From Amyelois transitella (lineage: Eukaryota; Arthropoda; Insecta; Lepidoptera; Pyralidae), in the NCBI RefSeq assembly GCF_032362555.1, contig NC_083506.1, positions 3,829,501 through 3,893,500 of the forward strand: a stretch of DNA of 64,000 nt. Reading direction: 5' to 3'. The translations under genes were made by a program, and so were the position numbers. This document shows positions 20,201 to 31,000 of the stretch, one piece after another. Within the stretch, counting starts at the first letter, position 1, and every line of letters begins with the position of its first letter. The notes under the pieces were generated by a model. It made no database searches. It was not told where the DNA came from and saw nothing but the letters and a program-made list of their open reading frames with translations.

Positions 20201-20638
20201 TTAACAACAGAGAATGAACAAGAGGTCACATTCCCCTCTTTATCAGATGGACAAAACCTGAAGTGGGAAAATGTTAGAGCAATGTTTAGACTTTGGTGAA
20301 CTTAAACCTAAAATAAATTTAGATTGGGTCACTGGCAAAATTGAACTTCAACACACGCACTCTTCTTCCTCCCGGCGTCAATTCCAGTTTTGTCCTTACC
20401 TTTTGGAAAAGAGCTCAATGTACCAACGCCTCTTGATTGATACTGGATTGATTAACTTAATGTAAATCCCTGGATTGGATTATAAAACTAGAGCAGTTGC
20501 TATTATAAACCACATACCAGCTAATTGATTTGGCATTCCTTGCATCTGACCACCCATGGGCCCACTACCAAATCCAGATCTCATGGGCCCGGTATTGCCC
20601 TGAAAGTTCCCAGGGAATTGGTGTCCTTGCCCAGCCAT
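14148..20638 (-). CDS. MED30: Mediator of RNA polymerase II transcription subunit 30
   Basis: MED30 is a metazoan Mediator subunit; the complex links transcription factors to RNA polymerase II in the nucleus. Eight minus-strand exons join with consistent phases into 283 aa: 20518-20638, 19854-19972, 19214-19280, 18780-18888, 16804-16876, 16128-16262, 15404-15535 and 14148-14243. The N-terminal ~105 residues are Gly/Met/Gln-rich (MAGQGHQFPGNFQGNTGPMR) and resemble the low-complexity N-termini of insect MED30. An Ala/Pro stretch follows, then the conserved core: EFNTASLCKFGQETVQDIV, the coiled-coil LRTIRLLFKRLRLIYEKCNE, a GMEYTHMESLIPL segment and a C-terminal helix LKEVITNLRTIIWEINVMLT. Human MED30 carries the same NTASLCRIGQETVQDIV and LRLVYDKCNE blocks. 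Longer than human (178 aa), similar to flies. Introns are full of retroelements but all eight exons are intact. Confidence 0.93.
14570..14665 (-). repeat. tRNA-derived SINE in the last MED30 intron
   Basis: On the minus strand GTGGCACAGCGGTAG (A box) and GGGTTCGAATCCCGGCC (B box) are strong, but the 5' GCCTCTG and 3' segments do not form an acceptor stem, and a non-tRNA body follows. A SINE, not a tRNA gene. Confidence 0.7.
14745..15268 (+). mobile_element. 5'-truncated LINE copy (reverse-transcriptase 3' end), broken
   Basis: Matches 3826-4345 of the LINE at high identity but with small deletions that break the frame into several pieces, then the tail tgattttatgtatgtat. GTATAATGCAAACG lies upstream (about 14690) and GTATAATGCAACG right after the tail (about 15266), a likely target-site duplication, which would place about 40 bp of extra sequence at the 5' end. 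It sits between MED30 exons 7 and 8. Confidence 0.8.
15404..15535 (-). CDS. MED30: MED30 exon 7
   Basis: Acceptor atttaccag|GGC, 44 codons, donor CAG|gtacct. Begins GMEYTHMESLIPL. Confidence 0.9.
15640..15915 (+). repeat. RTE-like 3' relic
   Basis: Contains taactgctggaccgatttta, aaatttggcacaaatatata and a run of caaacaaacaaacaaat near its end, the layout of the short RTE-like retroposons of this genome. Strongly decayed. Confidence 0.45.
16128..16262 (-). CDS. MED30: MED30 exon 6
   Basis: Acceptor aattatag|CCG, 45 codons, donor CAG|gtacgg. Encodes PPNGTPHGENASNDKK then the coiled-coil LRTIRLLFKRLRLIYEK. Confidence 0.92.
16408..16520 (-). repeat. LINE 3' fragment, reverse
   Basis: aaaatcacgcctctttctcg then gaggggtaggcagagactac is the reverse complement of the LINE 3' end, with the tail at 16408-16425. 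It directly precedes a plus-strand SINE. Confidence 0.7.
16561..16762 (+). repeat. ATGT-tailed SINE, 5' truncated
   Basis: gatgtcgtacaaggctacta opens it and it ends with tctaccccgcaagggatatg gacgtgatcatatgtatgta. Lies in the MED30 intron between exons 5 and 6, about 40 bp upstream of exon 5's splice donor. Confidence 0.75.
16804..16876 (-). CDS. MED30: MED30 exon 5
   Basis: Acceptor ctctccag|A, which completes the split Lys codon, then FGQETVQDIVSRTQDVF and on to donor CAG|gtaata. Confidence 0.92.
17690..18720 (-). pseudogene. Jockey/CR1-like reverse transcriptase relic, interrupted
   Basis: On the minus strand 18720-18190 reads GIKGVALDIFKSYLRN, GVPQGSILGPLLFLVYINNI (motif B), YADDTSLFYFG (motif C; a stop lies just before) and LVKPHIEYLI, then 17983-17695 continues with the typical C-terminus GVKIYNKLPKEIKDAKSTTS. 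A short retroposon (17984-18183) sits inside. In-frame stops, a deletion after motif C and the missing 5' part make it a dead copy. It lies in a MED30 intron in the gene's own direction but is not part of it. Confidence 0.78.
17984..18183 (+). repeat. RTE-like short retroposon, family B
   Basis: Opens tactagaggccgcccgcgac and ends tataatagtagtaggat. Nearly identical (one substitution and an 8-bp tandem duplication) to the reverse copy at 25952-26158, and related to 55367-55600. It interrupts the reverse transcriptase relic at 17690-18720. Confidence 0.8.
18780..18888 (-). CDS. MED30: MED30 exon 4
   Basis: Acceptor tatgtag|GGGGG, 35 codons, donor TGCAA|gtaag. Very GC-rich; codes for an Ala/Pro tract then QPKEFNTASLC, the start of the conserved core. 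Confidence 0.9.
19214..19280 (-). CDS. MED30: MED30 exon 3
   Basis: Acceptor cctttccag|GGA, 22 codons plus one base, donor CAAG|gtaag. Encodes GMGVGVGGTPGGGLGPQQVQ. Confidence 0.88.
19310..19512 (+). repeat. Decayed RTE-like relic
   Basis: caaccagcttttgtcctcaa, atcaaattacatcaaaatct, gtgaaagcgtaacagacaga and the end tttataatattaggagg follow the layout of families A and B at low identity. Confidence 0.5.
19854..19972 (-). CDS. MED30: MED30 exon 2
   Basis: Acceptor attttag|GT, 39 codons, donor CAG|gttagt. Encodes a Gly/Met-rich block (GVMGGPMGNPGGMVGMGNQM). Confidence 0.88.
20001..20190 (+). repeat. ATGT-tailed SINE, internally deleted
   Basis: ggttcccagcactttagcac, gaccactccatctctttcct and gctagcaacctgtcactatt mark the 5' and central SINE body with a deletion; the tail is decayed (ggataaagatttgaattaag). 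Confidence 0.6.
20518..20638 (-). CDS. MED30: MED30 exon 1
   Basis: ATG at 20638 (CAT 20636-20638 on the plus strand), 40 codons plus one base, donor GCTG|gtatgt. A minus-strand initiator-like TCAGTT at 20787-20792 could mark the transcription start about 150 bp upstream. Confidence 0.88.
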
Positions 20639-20799
20639 ATTAGCAAATAGATTTATTTTTAATTAATTATGTCAATATTATTTTAGAAATGCATTTAAAT
20701 ATTTACAACAAACAAACTACAACAATACACAAAACAACATAACCTCACATAAACACAAATGTCAGTAATGTGTCAGTGTCAATGACAACTGAAGATTTT

Positions 20800-23745
20800 T
20801 TTTTTAATATCACTGGTTCCTACTCCCAAATATTTTACTAATAATTCCTAGCCACTTCGTTGTACTTAATAAATTATGTTCTCCATGCATAGCAGTGAAA
20901 ACAGGAATTCCTCATTCAGATAGATAGCTATGTACTATGTAAATATGACATAGGTACATACGTACGTATCCAGGAATACCTGGTGGGATTTAATTCCAAA
21001 TTCAAAAAGAAGACAGAAGAAATTCATGTAAATATTAAACCACTTACATGCAGGAATTATATAATACACTTTTATTCAAAAAGGAATTAAAAGCTTGGTT
21101 ACCAAATAACGTTTTTTATAATTTGGTTGAATATTTCGCACAAATTAAGCATAAAAACTTTGCAATATACTAAGTATGTAATGTTATGTTTCAACTTAAA
21201 TTTTTCTTGTCTTGTTATTTTCATACAATCGTTATACTAATATTAGTATTACTTACCAATGTTTAAAAAAATAACATGCCTAGAGTACACATGTACACAG
21301 TAATGCAATAAATATTATTGAGTTCAAGTTTGCAAAATAAAAGTTTGTTGCATCATAATTGCTCCAGTCAGATTAGAAAACATATGTTCCCTATAATAAT
21401 TTTGATGATCTCAATGGACATATAACCATATCCATACTTCCATACTAATATTATGATCTTGATATGAATTTTAATGAAATTATGCATGCCTAGAGTATGC
21501 ACTACGAAAAAGGACAGAAAATATCATGTACTTATCACGCGGGCGAAGCCGCGGGACGTAGCTTAGTCATAATATAAAGGTACATACATACAATAAAATC
21601 ACGCCCTAAGATCATAACTTCATCCTTTACGGGGTAGACAGACCCAACGGTCTCGAGAAGACTGAAAACTGACGTTTAGCTGTAGTGATTCAAATAATGA
21701 TAAATTGCTAGCCCACTGCCTAAAACAAGAATCCCAAGTTTACAAAGGTATTGGTATATAAAATAAAATAAAAACACATGGGTATAGAGTTTTACCTTAA
21801 AAATTTATTTTCCATTTTAGAATATCCTAAATTAAGTACATTGTAGTATAATTTTAAATTATTCGTAACAATTATTAGGTATTTATTATGAATTCACATT
21901 CATATAATATGTAATACATATAAATATAATAATTGTGCTTAAAATTACTGTGAATGAAATGCACTAATATGGACTGATCAGAGAGTAGCGTTAGCATACC
22001 ACACTGATTACTAGTTAGTAGGTAATAATTATATACCTACATATATATCTGATCTGATGATATGTGTTTTATGTCATAATATTATATAAACTATACGTAC
22101 AATATTATTTATTTTAAGGCAAGATGGCCACTTTTATGGCTACACGATTGAAAAAGTTACATTTGGTATGATCTAATTTAATCTACTTATAGTTATTATT
22201 ATTTATTATTACTGTGTATAATTCAATATATTAGGCCGAACCGCAATTTGAACTCAAGGTGTCCCAGAACTGATAAAGATTCGGCCTCTAAATATTTAAC
22301 AATTTTTATTACTCTTCCACATAATAAATAGTTATCAACATGTAGATTTACAAATATCAACAAAATAAATTACGAATAACAGCATATTACAATAATTAGA
22401 ATTAATTAATCTTACGTACTAACTTCTTGAATATTCTAGTGCCCCTAACTTGTACTAAGTTCCCGGTCAATCCACTTATGTATTTCTGTAGTAGGTAGAT
22501 GCATTACCTCAATAGGTTTATAATAAATGTAAACAAAGAACTTTAATTAATTTTAAAATATCAACCTTTACTGTTTTCAAATTTCTATTATGGTTAGGTA
22601 GTTACCTATTACTTACTTTTATAAATCAAGTCAAATTAGAAGAGATCGTTATACGATAATTTATATAGGTAGATGGTAAATGTAGTTTTAAATTTAACCA
22701 CAAAGTTTGGTAAATTTTATGACCGGTGAACATCTAAAGTTTATTACATTAAAATTACATGGACTAGTAATTGAATTATTCTAACTAGTAAGTACCCTAT
22801 ACCGCTTTGGAGAACATACAGTAATAATACATATTACAGAGGGCCTATACAAAGTGTTACATTCGCAGTAGGTATAAGTACATTGCTTAAAATTACAAAC
22901 CTATATTAGCCCTTTATTTGCTCTCCTATCTTAAGCTAAAGCCCTTCGTAGAACCTATTGAGCAACATGGACTTGTTATTTCACAATTAGAAAACCTAGA
23001 TTTGCACAACGCATGATAAGGTAAGTACTTAGATATATTACTTATTTTAGTAAAGTACTTTTTCGTACGGAAATTGAAATTCATAAAGAAGCATTTTCAG
23101 GTATTTTTTATTTGATTTCGAAACTAAATCATTATGAAAACATTGTAGGGAAGATTTAAATATTAAAATTTGAATATGGAAGTAAGTAGGTAATTTTACG
23201 ACTTTTCTACTTTGGAAAATAAAAGAATTTGCACATTTATTTACTTAATGTTTTGCCTTTAATTTTCTAAAATTATTTTAATATTGTTGTACTGAGAACT
23301 GTGAAAGTGACGGTATGATCAGCATATAAGAATAAAAAATTAAAATTTTAGTGCTTTCAACCTTTTGACTGTTTGCTCCAACATTAGCATGTGAGTCGGT
23401 TCAAAGTTCCAACCGTTGAAGACACATTCCAAAATAGTTTTATTGTCATACAACAGCTATTTAATTCCTTAATTGTAACAATATGAAAGTAATAAATAGT
23501 TATATATATTCGGATATAAAGGGGTATCTGTATTTATATTTTAAATATACCTACCTAACCTATAAGTTCAAAAATAGGAAAATATGTGTGATGGGAAGTC
23601 GAATAGATGAGGCAAGAAATTCGTAACATAGCTACTGATAGGCAAATACCTACTTTCATTACAATAGATAAGAACTACGTACTACTTATATATGTGTTAA
23701 TAAGTTTAAAATCGTACCAGATTATTTAAAGAACCGAAAGGCCCC
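20800..23745. other. Intergenic region between MED30 and the element at 23750
   Basis: Strongly AT-rich. Contents: a repeat end at about 21535-21575 (gcgggcgaagccgcgggacg), a reverse SINE copy (21583-21750), and otherwise no recognisable element or coding frame. Confidence 0.5.
21583..21750 (-). repeat. ATGT-tailed SINE, partial, reverse
   Basis: acatacatacaataaaatca, acggggtagacagacccaac and ttgctagcccactgcctaaa match the SINE in reverse; the 5' head is missing. Confidence 0.65.
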
Positions 23746-24043
23746 TTAATAGGCTATTTGACAAAGTTCTAAAAACTATCTTAGGGTATTTATTTGTTTA
23801 TAAGGAGCCCTACAAAAATACTTTTCTGCCTTTATTACAGCTATTTTATTAAAAAATCGAAAAAGAAAATGAAATATTCAAATATGCCGCCAAAACGCGA
23901 CTTTTAGCAATATGGCGGCCATGGCATGCAGTGACGTAAATTTCGTGTAAATATCATACAAAGCTTGTTGGTGTTTCGAAAAGTTTTGATTTTCTCGTGT
24001 TTTATTTAACTTGTGCCACGTCATATCTGTGAAAATTATTAAA

Positions 24044-24169
24044 ATGAGTTCCTATAAATGTTGTGCAGGGCCTCAATGCACTAATACAACAATAAAATCT
24101 CCTACGAAACTGTTTTTTTCTATGCCGATGGATTTGAATATTCGCAAGTGGTTTCAGATCATGATCTAA
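24044..24169 (+). pseudogene. Truncated THAP zinc-finger frame (transposase N-terminus)
   Basis: 41 codons, MSSYKCCAGPQCTNTTIKSP then TKLFFSMPMDLNIRKWFQIM, ending TAA. The first half of a THAP C2CH zinc finger is visible: the Cys pair (C-C-x4-C), the FFSMP segment matching the FFxFP motif and the downstream R-x-W. The second Cys and His of the finger and the rest of any transposase are missing. THAP fingers bind DNA; a half finger should not fold. It may be the first exon of a lost transposase gene. A frame this short is not proof of translation. Confidence 0.55.
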
Positions 24170-24230
24170 GATCAGTGGTTACCAAGATATACTTACATTG
24201 ATGTTTTCACATTCCTCAGTTCGGCAGCAT

Positions 24231-24271
24231 AGAAATCTGGATTGTCTTTGAAGAAGACAATCCAGATTTCT
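24231..24271. repeat. Perfect hairpin, 18-bp arms
   Basis: AGAAATCTGGATTGTCTT and its reverse complement flank a 5-base loop, inside the THAP-bearing element. Confidence 0.7.
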
Positions 24272-24913
24272 TCTTCTAACCATTATTGCGTCCACTTTTG
24301 TCAGCTTTCGCGGAATTGGTTTCCATTATTAAATACCTACGTTATCTGAGTAATCCTGAGCGATCAAACACTTATAAAATCTTGAAAAATAATAGCGAAC
24401 ACTAAGGAACGGTACGATCCACAGTCTGTTTATGGATAATTGACGTCATAATAGAAATAGCCAATCACGTTCGTTTTTAGTCACGTGACAGCTGCATATA
24501 AAAACCTAATTTTCTGAGACGGATTTTGTTTAAATAATGCAATATTTTTATCTCGCGTTATTACAAATCGCTCCAAAAAAATAATATTAGGACTGATGAC
24601 ATAAAAGAAAAGTATATTTTTAATACAGTCAAATAGCCTATTCTAGGATAAAAGCTCACAGCTTTGGTCACTCATTAATATTTTTGGTCGTTATAGATTC
24701 ACTAGTTCTAGACTTCATCTAATCTTTAGTCTAAACATTTGGCTTTCCAGTATGTCACGTATCGCGATGACATGGGATTGTTAACTCTAGCAGCTGTCGT
24801 GTTCCTTCTATATTTTTCTAATTCAAGATGATCTCTGAGGCAGATCTTAGTATTTTCGTTATGTTGTTAAATATATAATTCCTAGCGCATCCTTGAAGCC
24901 CTGTGTCAGGGAT

Positions 24914-25047
24914 TTATTGCATCCTGGCCTCTTGTAGAGGGGGAGGGTAGGGGAGTGGTGGGAGGAGAGGTGCCTGTACTCCTCCGCCGGGGAGCGCGTA
25001 GTATGGAGACACGTAGCCAGCCCCGCTAGCTGCCGCGGCCGCTGCTG
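24914..25047 (-). CDS. Rbm24: Rbm24-like exon 5 (last)
   Basis: Acceptor ttgatttcag|CAGCAG, stop TAA at 24914-24916. Encodes a poly-Ala start, then [20 protein letters not shown] and a Pro-rich end. The acceptor is a tandem NAGNAG, so isoforms differing by one Ala are possible. AATAAA overlaps the stop codon. Confidence 0.88.
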
Positions 25048-28000
25048 CTGAAATCAAGGGTTATTTAATTTTAATACAAAATAAAGCAGAATTTGTCAAT
25101 AGAGGTAAAGTGGACCACAGGCCCCGAATCATTGTGTGCAACTGGGAATATGCAAAGATGAGAGATATAAAAGAGTATTTTTTTATTCTGAACGTGTTGC
25201 TTATAAAAAAATATATACCTAATGCACAAATTGAGCTTGCCTCAAAGTAAGCATTTAAAACGTTAAGCGTAATAATTTACACAATAAGTATATCTCCATG
25301 CTGTGAGTATCCTCAATCAGTCTAAACAGCTTATAAAAAATAGGAGATAATAAAAAAAATACTCTAGAGTTCTGAGTTATACTCTAGTTCCTAGTGAAAT
25401 AAAGGGTAAGAATTAAGACTGCTTGATTTAATATAAATGCGACGGGATAGCAAACTGTCATTATTGAAATCTCTATTAATTACTAATATTAAAATTTAAT
25501 TGCTGTATCTGCCTACACCGTAACGGATAAAGATATAAATTAAATTAAATTGTTCTATTCACAGAATTATCGTAGGAGAACAAAGGTTCCTATCTAGGAA
25601 CGTTTAAACTTTAAACCTACCTATGGGTAGGTACCAGAGTAGGTATGTGCGTGTTTGCATAATTTCAGAACAACTATATTTCGTATCAGACATTTACATA
25701 TTTACACAAAATGGCAACAGTATTGTTTTATCAGCTGTTCAAAATTCAACACAGCGAGTGTCACCAAGAATAAGTAGAGTGTGAAGTGAAACCGAATTAT
25801 TTTTATGTTGTAGCGGTGAAAGTATGAATGTCATTTTATAAAGTCAATTTCATTGTATTAAGCTTTTCAGGCTGAAAAATATATGTACGGCGTGGGGGTA
25901 AAAAATGGAGCATATAATCTGTTCTTCGACAAGCTGTCTCGAATCCTACTTCCTACTACTATTATAAAGGCGAAAGTTTGTATGGATGTATGGATGTTTG
26001 TTACTCTTTCACGCAAAAACTACTGAACCGATTACCATGAAATTTGGTATGTAGGTAGCTGAAGACCCAGAATAACACATAGGCTACTTTTTATCCCAGA
26101 GTTCCCGCGGGATTGATAGGGTTTCCATGCGGACGAAGTCGCGGGCGGCCTCTAGTATATCTATATTCAGATTCTCAGATAAAAAAATCATAGCACTGAG
26201 GATATTTTTTTATAAGTTATGTTGTTTTTGTCTGTGAATCTCTATCGGTTCAAATACATCTCCTGACCTTATCAAATGTTGAAATTTTAGACATTATTAC
26301 CAGAGGCGCTAAGGGGTAGGTACGGCCCTGATGCGTAAGGACAGACCTTAAGTCTTTTACAAAGTGCTTGCCAAAACCCACCTGCCGCTGTGGCGTACGG
26401 GTCGAACCCGGCGGCTGCGTACTGCTGCTGGTACGCCGCTGCTCCCTGCGCGGCCGCAGCTTGATACTCGTACAGATGGTTAGCCGCCGCTACTGCCGCC
26501 GCGTGCTGCAACTGCGGCAACTGCACCAGCCCGCCCGCCCCGGTGCCCACCCCGGCGCCCACCCCGCCAACCGTGCCCACGCCGGGATACGTGCTGTACA
26601 TATACCCAGGAGACAACCTGCCAATTGTTCACAACATTAGATGTGAGATTAAAAAGTTAGGCGAAGATGCCATACGCTCGTTTAATACTTTGATGCGACC
26701 GTAGAATTGGAAAATTTGTTTTGTATAGTTTTGTCGTAAAATGACACGTGTGCAGATTACCTTGTAATGTATGGCTTTGAGACTGCTGCTTTACGTGTTT
26801 TGTAATGATGTTAAATCAAAAATTACCAAGAGAAGTTAATGACGAGCGGATGGCACCTTAAAACCCGAGAACCTTCGAGAGACTTCGCAAGTCTGTGGAA
26901 GGTTAGCATCAACTAACCTAGCCCCAGATCAGCCTTGTCAGGCACGAGCAAATCTAGTCTTGTTATGTTAGTAGACATCGATAACAGTTATAAAAATGTC
27001 AGTATGCGATATTTGCCTGCAGTTTTGTCGCCGTGGTACCGCCGCCGTGCGTCATTGCCAGAAAAAATATATAGACGTAACTATATAAAATAAAAAAATA
27101 AGACCGACATCTTACACTCTGAGTGGACCAAAATATCCGGCATTCCGTATCTATTTATCGTTAGATCGTGGCGACGTCGTAGAAATTAAGATTTACATGT
27201 CTGTTACGAAACCACGGAGACGTTTTGGGCTCACGAAACACATTTATAAGTAGGAAATCGTTTTAAATCTTTTAAAAGAATTAGAGCATTTTGAAGATTA
27301 CGCATTCGTTTCCTCTACTCGTTTAATTTTAAAGAAAAGCAATACAGGAAATAAAAGAGCTATTTAAAAAAGGGAGGTGAAGCAAATGTCGACTATGCTT
27401 AATTTGCAATCCGTAGGAAGGCGGTCAAGTGTCGTCGAGAGGTTTCCCGAGCATCTAGCCACATCAGCCCTTTCAAAGGGCTCTCGATTTGCATCCACTT
27501 GATTACCGAGCGTTCTAATTCGACTAGCTGTCTTTTTCCGACTTCATGAGGATGATAGGGACGTGTCGAATGTCATTCGAGAGGACACCACGGTGGGATG
27601 TCGTGGTACAGGAGTTAGGCGCATGCGTGACACACGCCCGCCCGTACGCTCCGCCCGCCTTCCCGCCTACCTGTCTAAAATACCTACTTGGCAACTCTTA
27701 CACATTTTAATCATAAAATAATTTGTTTATGGGCAAAAATAAGTAATATTTAATTCATTAAATACAAACTAATATGTCTGATTTTGCCAGACAGAATCTA
27801 TCTGACGCTATATTAATAAATTAGTAAATGATTTACGAAAAAATAAAATTCGAAAGTAAAGATACAAACAGCATTATAAACTGGCAAATCATAACACAAG
27901 CTGAGCTGACACATCTACAGAGGTACAAACACAAGAATATAAGTACTAAGACAGTATTACATAGGGTATAAATCAGTATACCTATTAAATATTGTTAAAA

Positions 28001-31000
28001 ATACAGTCACAGCTAGTAATACTTTCGAAAAACTTTACAATCAGAAATTATGTATGGATTAGGTAATTTAATACTCTCTAACTTACCATTAGCTACATTT
28101 CAAAAAGTCTAGAAAGGTGCAAACGTAAGTTTGTATTATGTGTTTCGTTTAGGTTCTAGAAAAAAAACCATTTTATTTAGTTGAACTAAAAAAATATACC
28201 CTATAGTGTTATCGATTAAAAAAACAAAGAGCGATTAATCGAATGAGGCTTTCACTTGATTATATGTATTCCATTAGGTGAGTTCCGATGAATTATATAT
28301 GATTGGTGGTTCGGGCGTGTTCAGTGGCCCTACATCGATCAGCAGACCCTGGCAATTAGTGGCCGCGATGGACCGGGTGACAATCAACAAGTACAGTCCA
28401 TCCATCAATTTGGTACCGCCTTTTTAACACCACGCTAAAATTGTTTAGCGTGGATTTGTTTAAATTCAAATATTACTTAAACATGAATATTTTTAAAATG
28501 ATTATAGTTTCTTTAATCCTGAAAACTTGCACTTACGATATAATAATATCACACAAGTTGTAATTTTTAAGTTTCCCATTACATTTATGTGAGAAACCGT
28601 AGCTCTAACAGTCAGTCCAGTCCACCCTCAAATTTCTTTTACACATATTTAGATGCTAATACGGAGTTTCAAGTATATAATCAAAACTTTGAAACATCAA
28701 ATTAATGAATGAACTGTCAGATATATTATAGTGAGCAGTTTTTGGGGAAGACGTCAGCAGCGAAGCACGGCGGCGGCGGCGTGGTGGTCGAGGCGGCGCG
28801 CACACCTACGCACACACAGCACCGCCTCGAGCCACGCGCCGCGGCGCGGGCCACCTCGGTAAGTAAGTGATTAAACGAAATCCACCACCAACAAAACTCA
28901 ATACAAATCAACAAAATCTTACACGAACACGGCATAAAACAGAAAACATTGAGTGTCGGAACGATGCGATCGTGACCGCGTAGGGCGGCGCCCGCGCGAC
29001 AAACGCCGGCGCCGCCCACGCCTTATAGCTTTAAAACGTAAACATTAAAAACCCAATCGACTAATTCACACCCAAAACGAAAAAAATCCACTCTCACGCT
29101 CACGCTTGCCATAGATACCTATGTGAAAATGTTTGATAATTTAGTCTAGGTGTGGTCCGTCGGGCGCCGCGCCGCTGGCCGGAGACGCCGCTCGCATCAT
29201 CTACCGAGACAAAAGTCAGTCAGCATCTCGACTGCTCTCCTATCACCCACCACACAGGTGCGACCTATATTTACAGCAGATAATGTATCATGTCATATGC
29301 TATTAATACCTACCACTACCATAAGCTAAAATATTGAGGTGAAGTGGTTGAGATCTTAATGAATACATTTTCACACCTTCTCAGTTATAACTAAATGTTT
29401 TTATATTTTACTGGAATAGTATACCTAATATTTGTTAAGAAATGAAAGAAAACCCGTAACTATAAATAAGACTGATATACCCTGCGTCTCATAAGTATAC
29501 TATGACATGAAATAAGTAAATCTGATTTTTGTCTCGTGAGATGTACTCAGAGCGGCTTGCGGCGCTTGTGCTGGCAAATATCGAAGTGTTGAACCATTGA
29601 ACATTGAAACAGATTCGTGAATATAGCACGCGGAGGAACTCACCCGTAAGGCGACTGTAATACTGTCGGGTACCCTGCGCGCACGCCAGCCGCCGCCGCT
29701 GCCGCCAAGCCGAAACCTGAAAAAAATCGTTTATTTATAAACACGCACTACATTAAACCATAAACGGGGCGACTAAGATATGAGGACATCGAATTTCCTC
29801 AGAAAATAAGCATGACAGATTATAACTCTTTCATCATTCGTTTCTAGTTATTTTCGTTGTCACTTAACGGAAGTGGCTAGAGAGGACTCTCAACGAAAAT
29901 ATACTTTGAAAAGATTGGATTCGATCCAAATGACACACGAGTCAACTTAGCTCGGGCAACGTCAAAGTGTTAATTTCTTTTTATTGCATTGTTAAGGCGC
30001 ACGAGACGACGTCTATTTCCGTCGCTGGCAGCCGTCGCCCGGGCGCAGGCGCAGGCATCCAGGGACATGCCTCTTGACAAGAAGACGACAAACTTCAACT
30101 TTGCTATAAATGGCTCTCTGCCCAGGAATATGTTTGGCATAATGTACCATGGCTAGAGTATCTCGACCATCATCGTCATCAACACACTATCAAAGTGCGA
30201 TGGTGTTGTCAGTAATGAACCTATCATTATTGACAATACATATTTTGTAATATTCAGTTTCCTGCAAATTTCGAAATTAACTATAGGATCGCATTTAGGA
30301 AGTGTGCAATCATAATGGCAGATCACAAATCGCTGATTAATGGCCGATGGCCAAAAGAGCGTGACCTCGTCGGTGTTGGCCATAGAGTTGGTATTGTATG
30401 GTGAAATTTCTCCGGTGATTACCGCGGATCACATCCGGAGAGCCCGGATACGGCCTGGGCGATGTCGCGGTCCGTCTGCTGCGATAATATCATGACCTTC
30501 TGCGGGGCTGATTGCCAATAACGCTATCGCAGAATCATGCCAATTACTACGATGTCATGTTCGCATCCGATTGGCTTTGGTAAACAATAGATCGAATTGA
30601 TTTAAAACTCTTAACTCGATTTAGAATCGCTGCATCTATAGGTATAAAAATCGTGAGCTATTTGAAAATCTATTACCAATAAATATCGTACGTACAGATA
30701 AAAGACTTAGTTTTAAGAAGATGATGCTTAATAAGTTTATAGCAGCGTTCGCATATTAATATCACCCCATCATGCTTCTTGGTCATAACCCCAACCCAAC
30801 ACAATTTAGATGTTACCTTAGTTACACATAACTCTAGATCAGTAATATAAAGTCAGCAAGATGATGATGATAAGAACCCTCAAATAAACGTTAACGTGTG
30901 TACTCAAACGTTTTCATGAAATTGAAAGACTGCTAGAAATTTTTAAACAAGGCTAGTGTTATAGATTCCGTTAGACTAAAGGGTTGGCGTGATACACCGA

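Larger units (their letters stand above)
23750..24640 (+). mobile_element. Small inverted-repeat element carrying a truncated THAP domain
   Basis: Ends TAGGCTATTTGAC (23750-23762) and its reverse complement (24628-24640) are 13-bp terminal inverted repeats. TTAA precedes the left end and TTCT follows the right end, so a TTAA duplication is possible but degraded. Inside are a short THAP-type frame (24044-24169), an 18-bp-arm hairpin (24231-24271) and promoter-like text (atggcggccatgg). THAP domains occur at the N-terminus of P-element and Kolobok transposases; Kolobok uses TTAA targets. The link to Kolobok is an inference. Confidence 0.6.

Noticed and set aside
26368..26640. 90-codon plus-strand frame rich in Arg and Pro
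   Set aside because: Antisense shadow of the GC-rich Rbm24-like exon 4.
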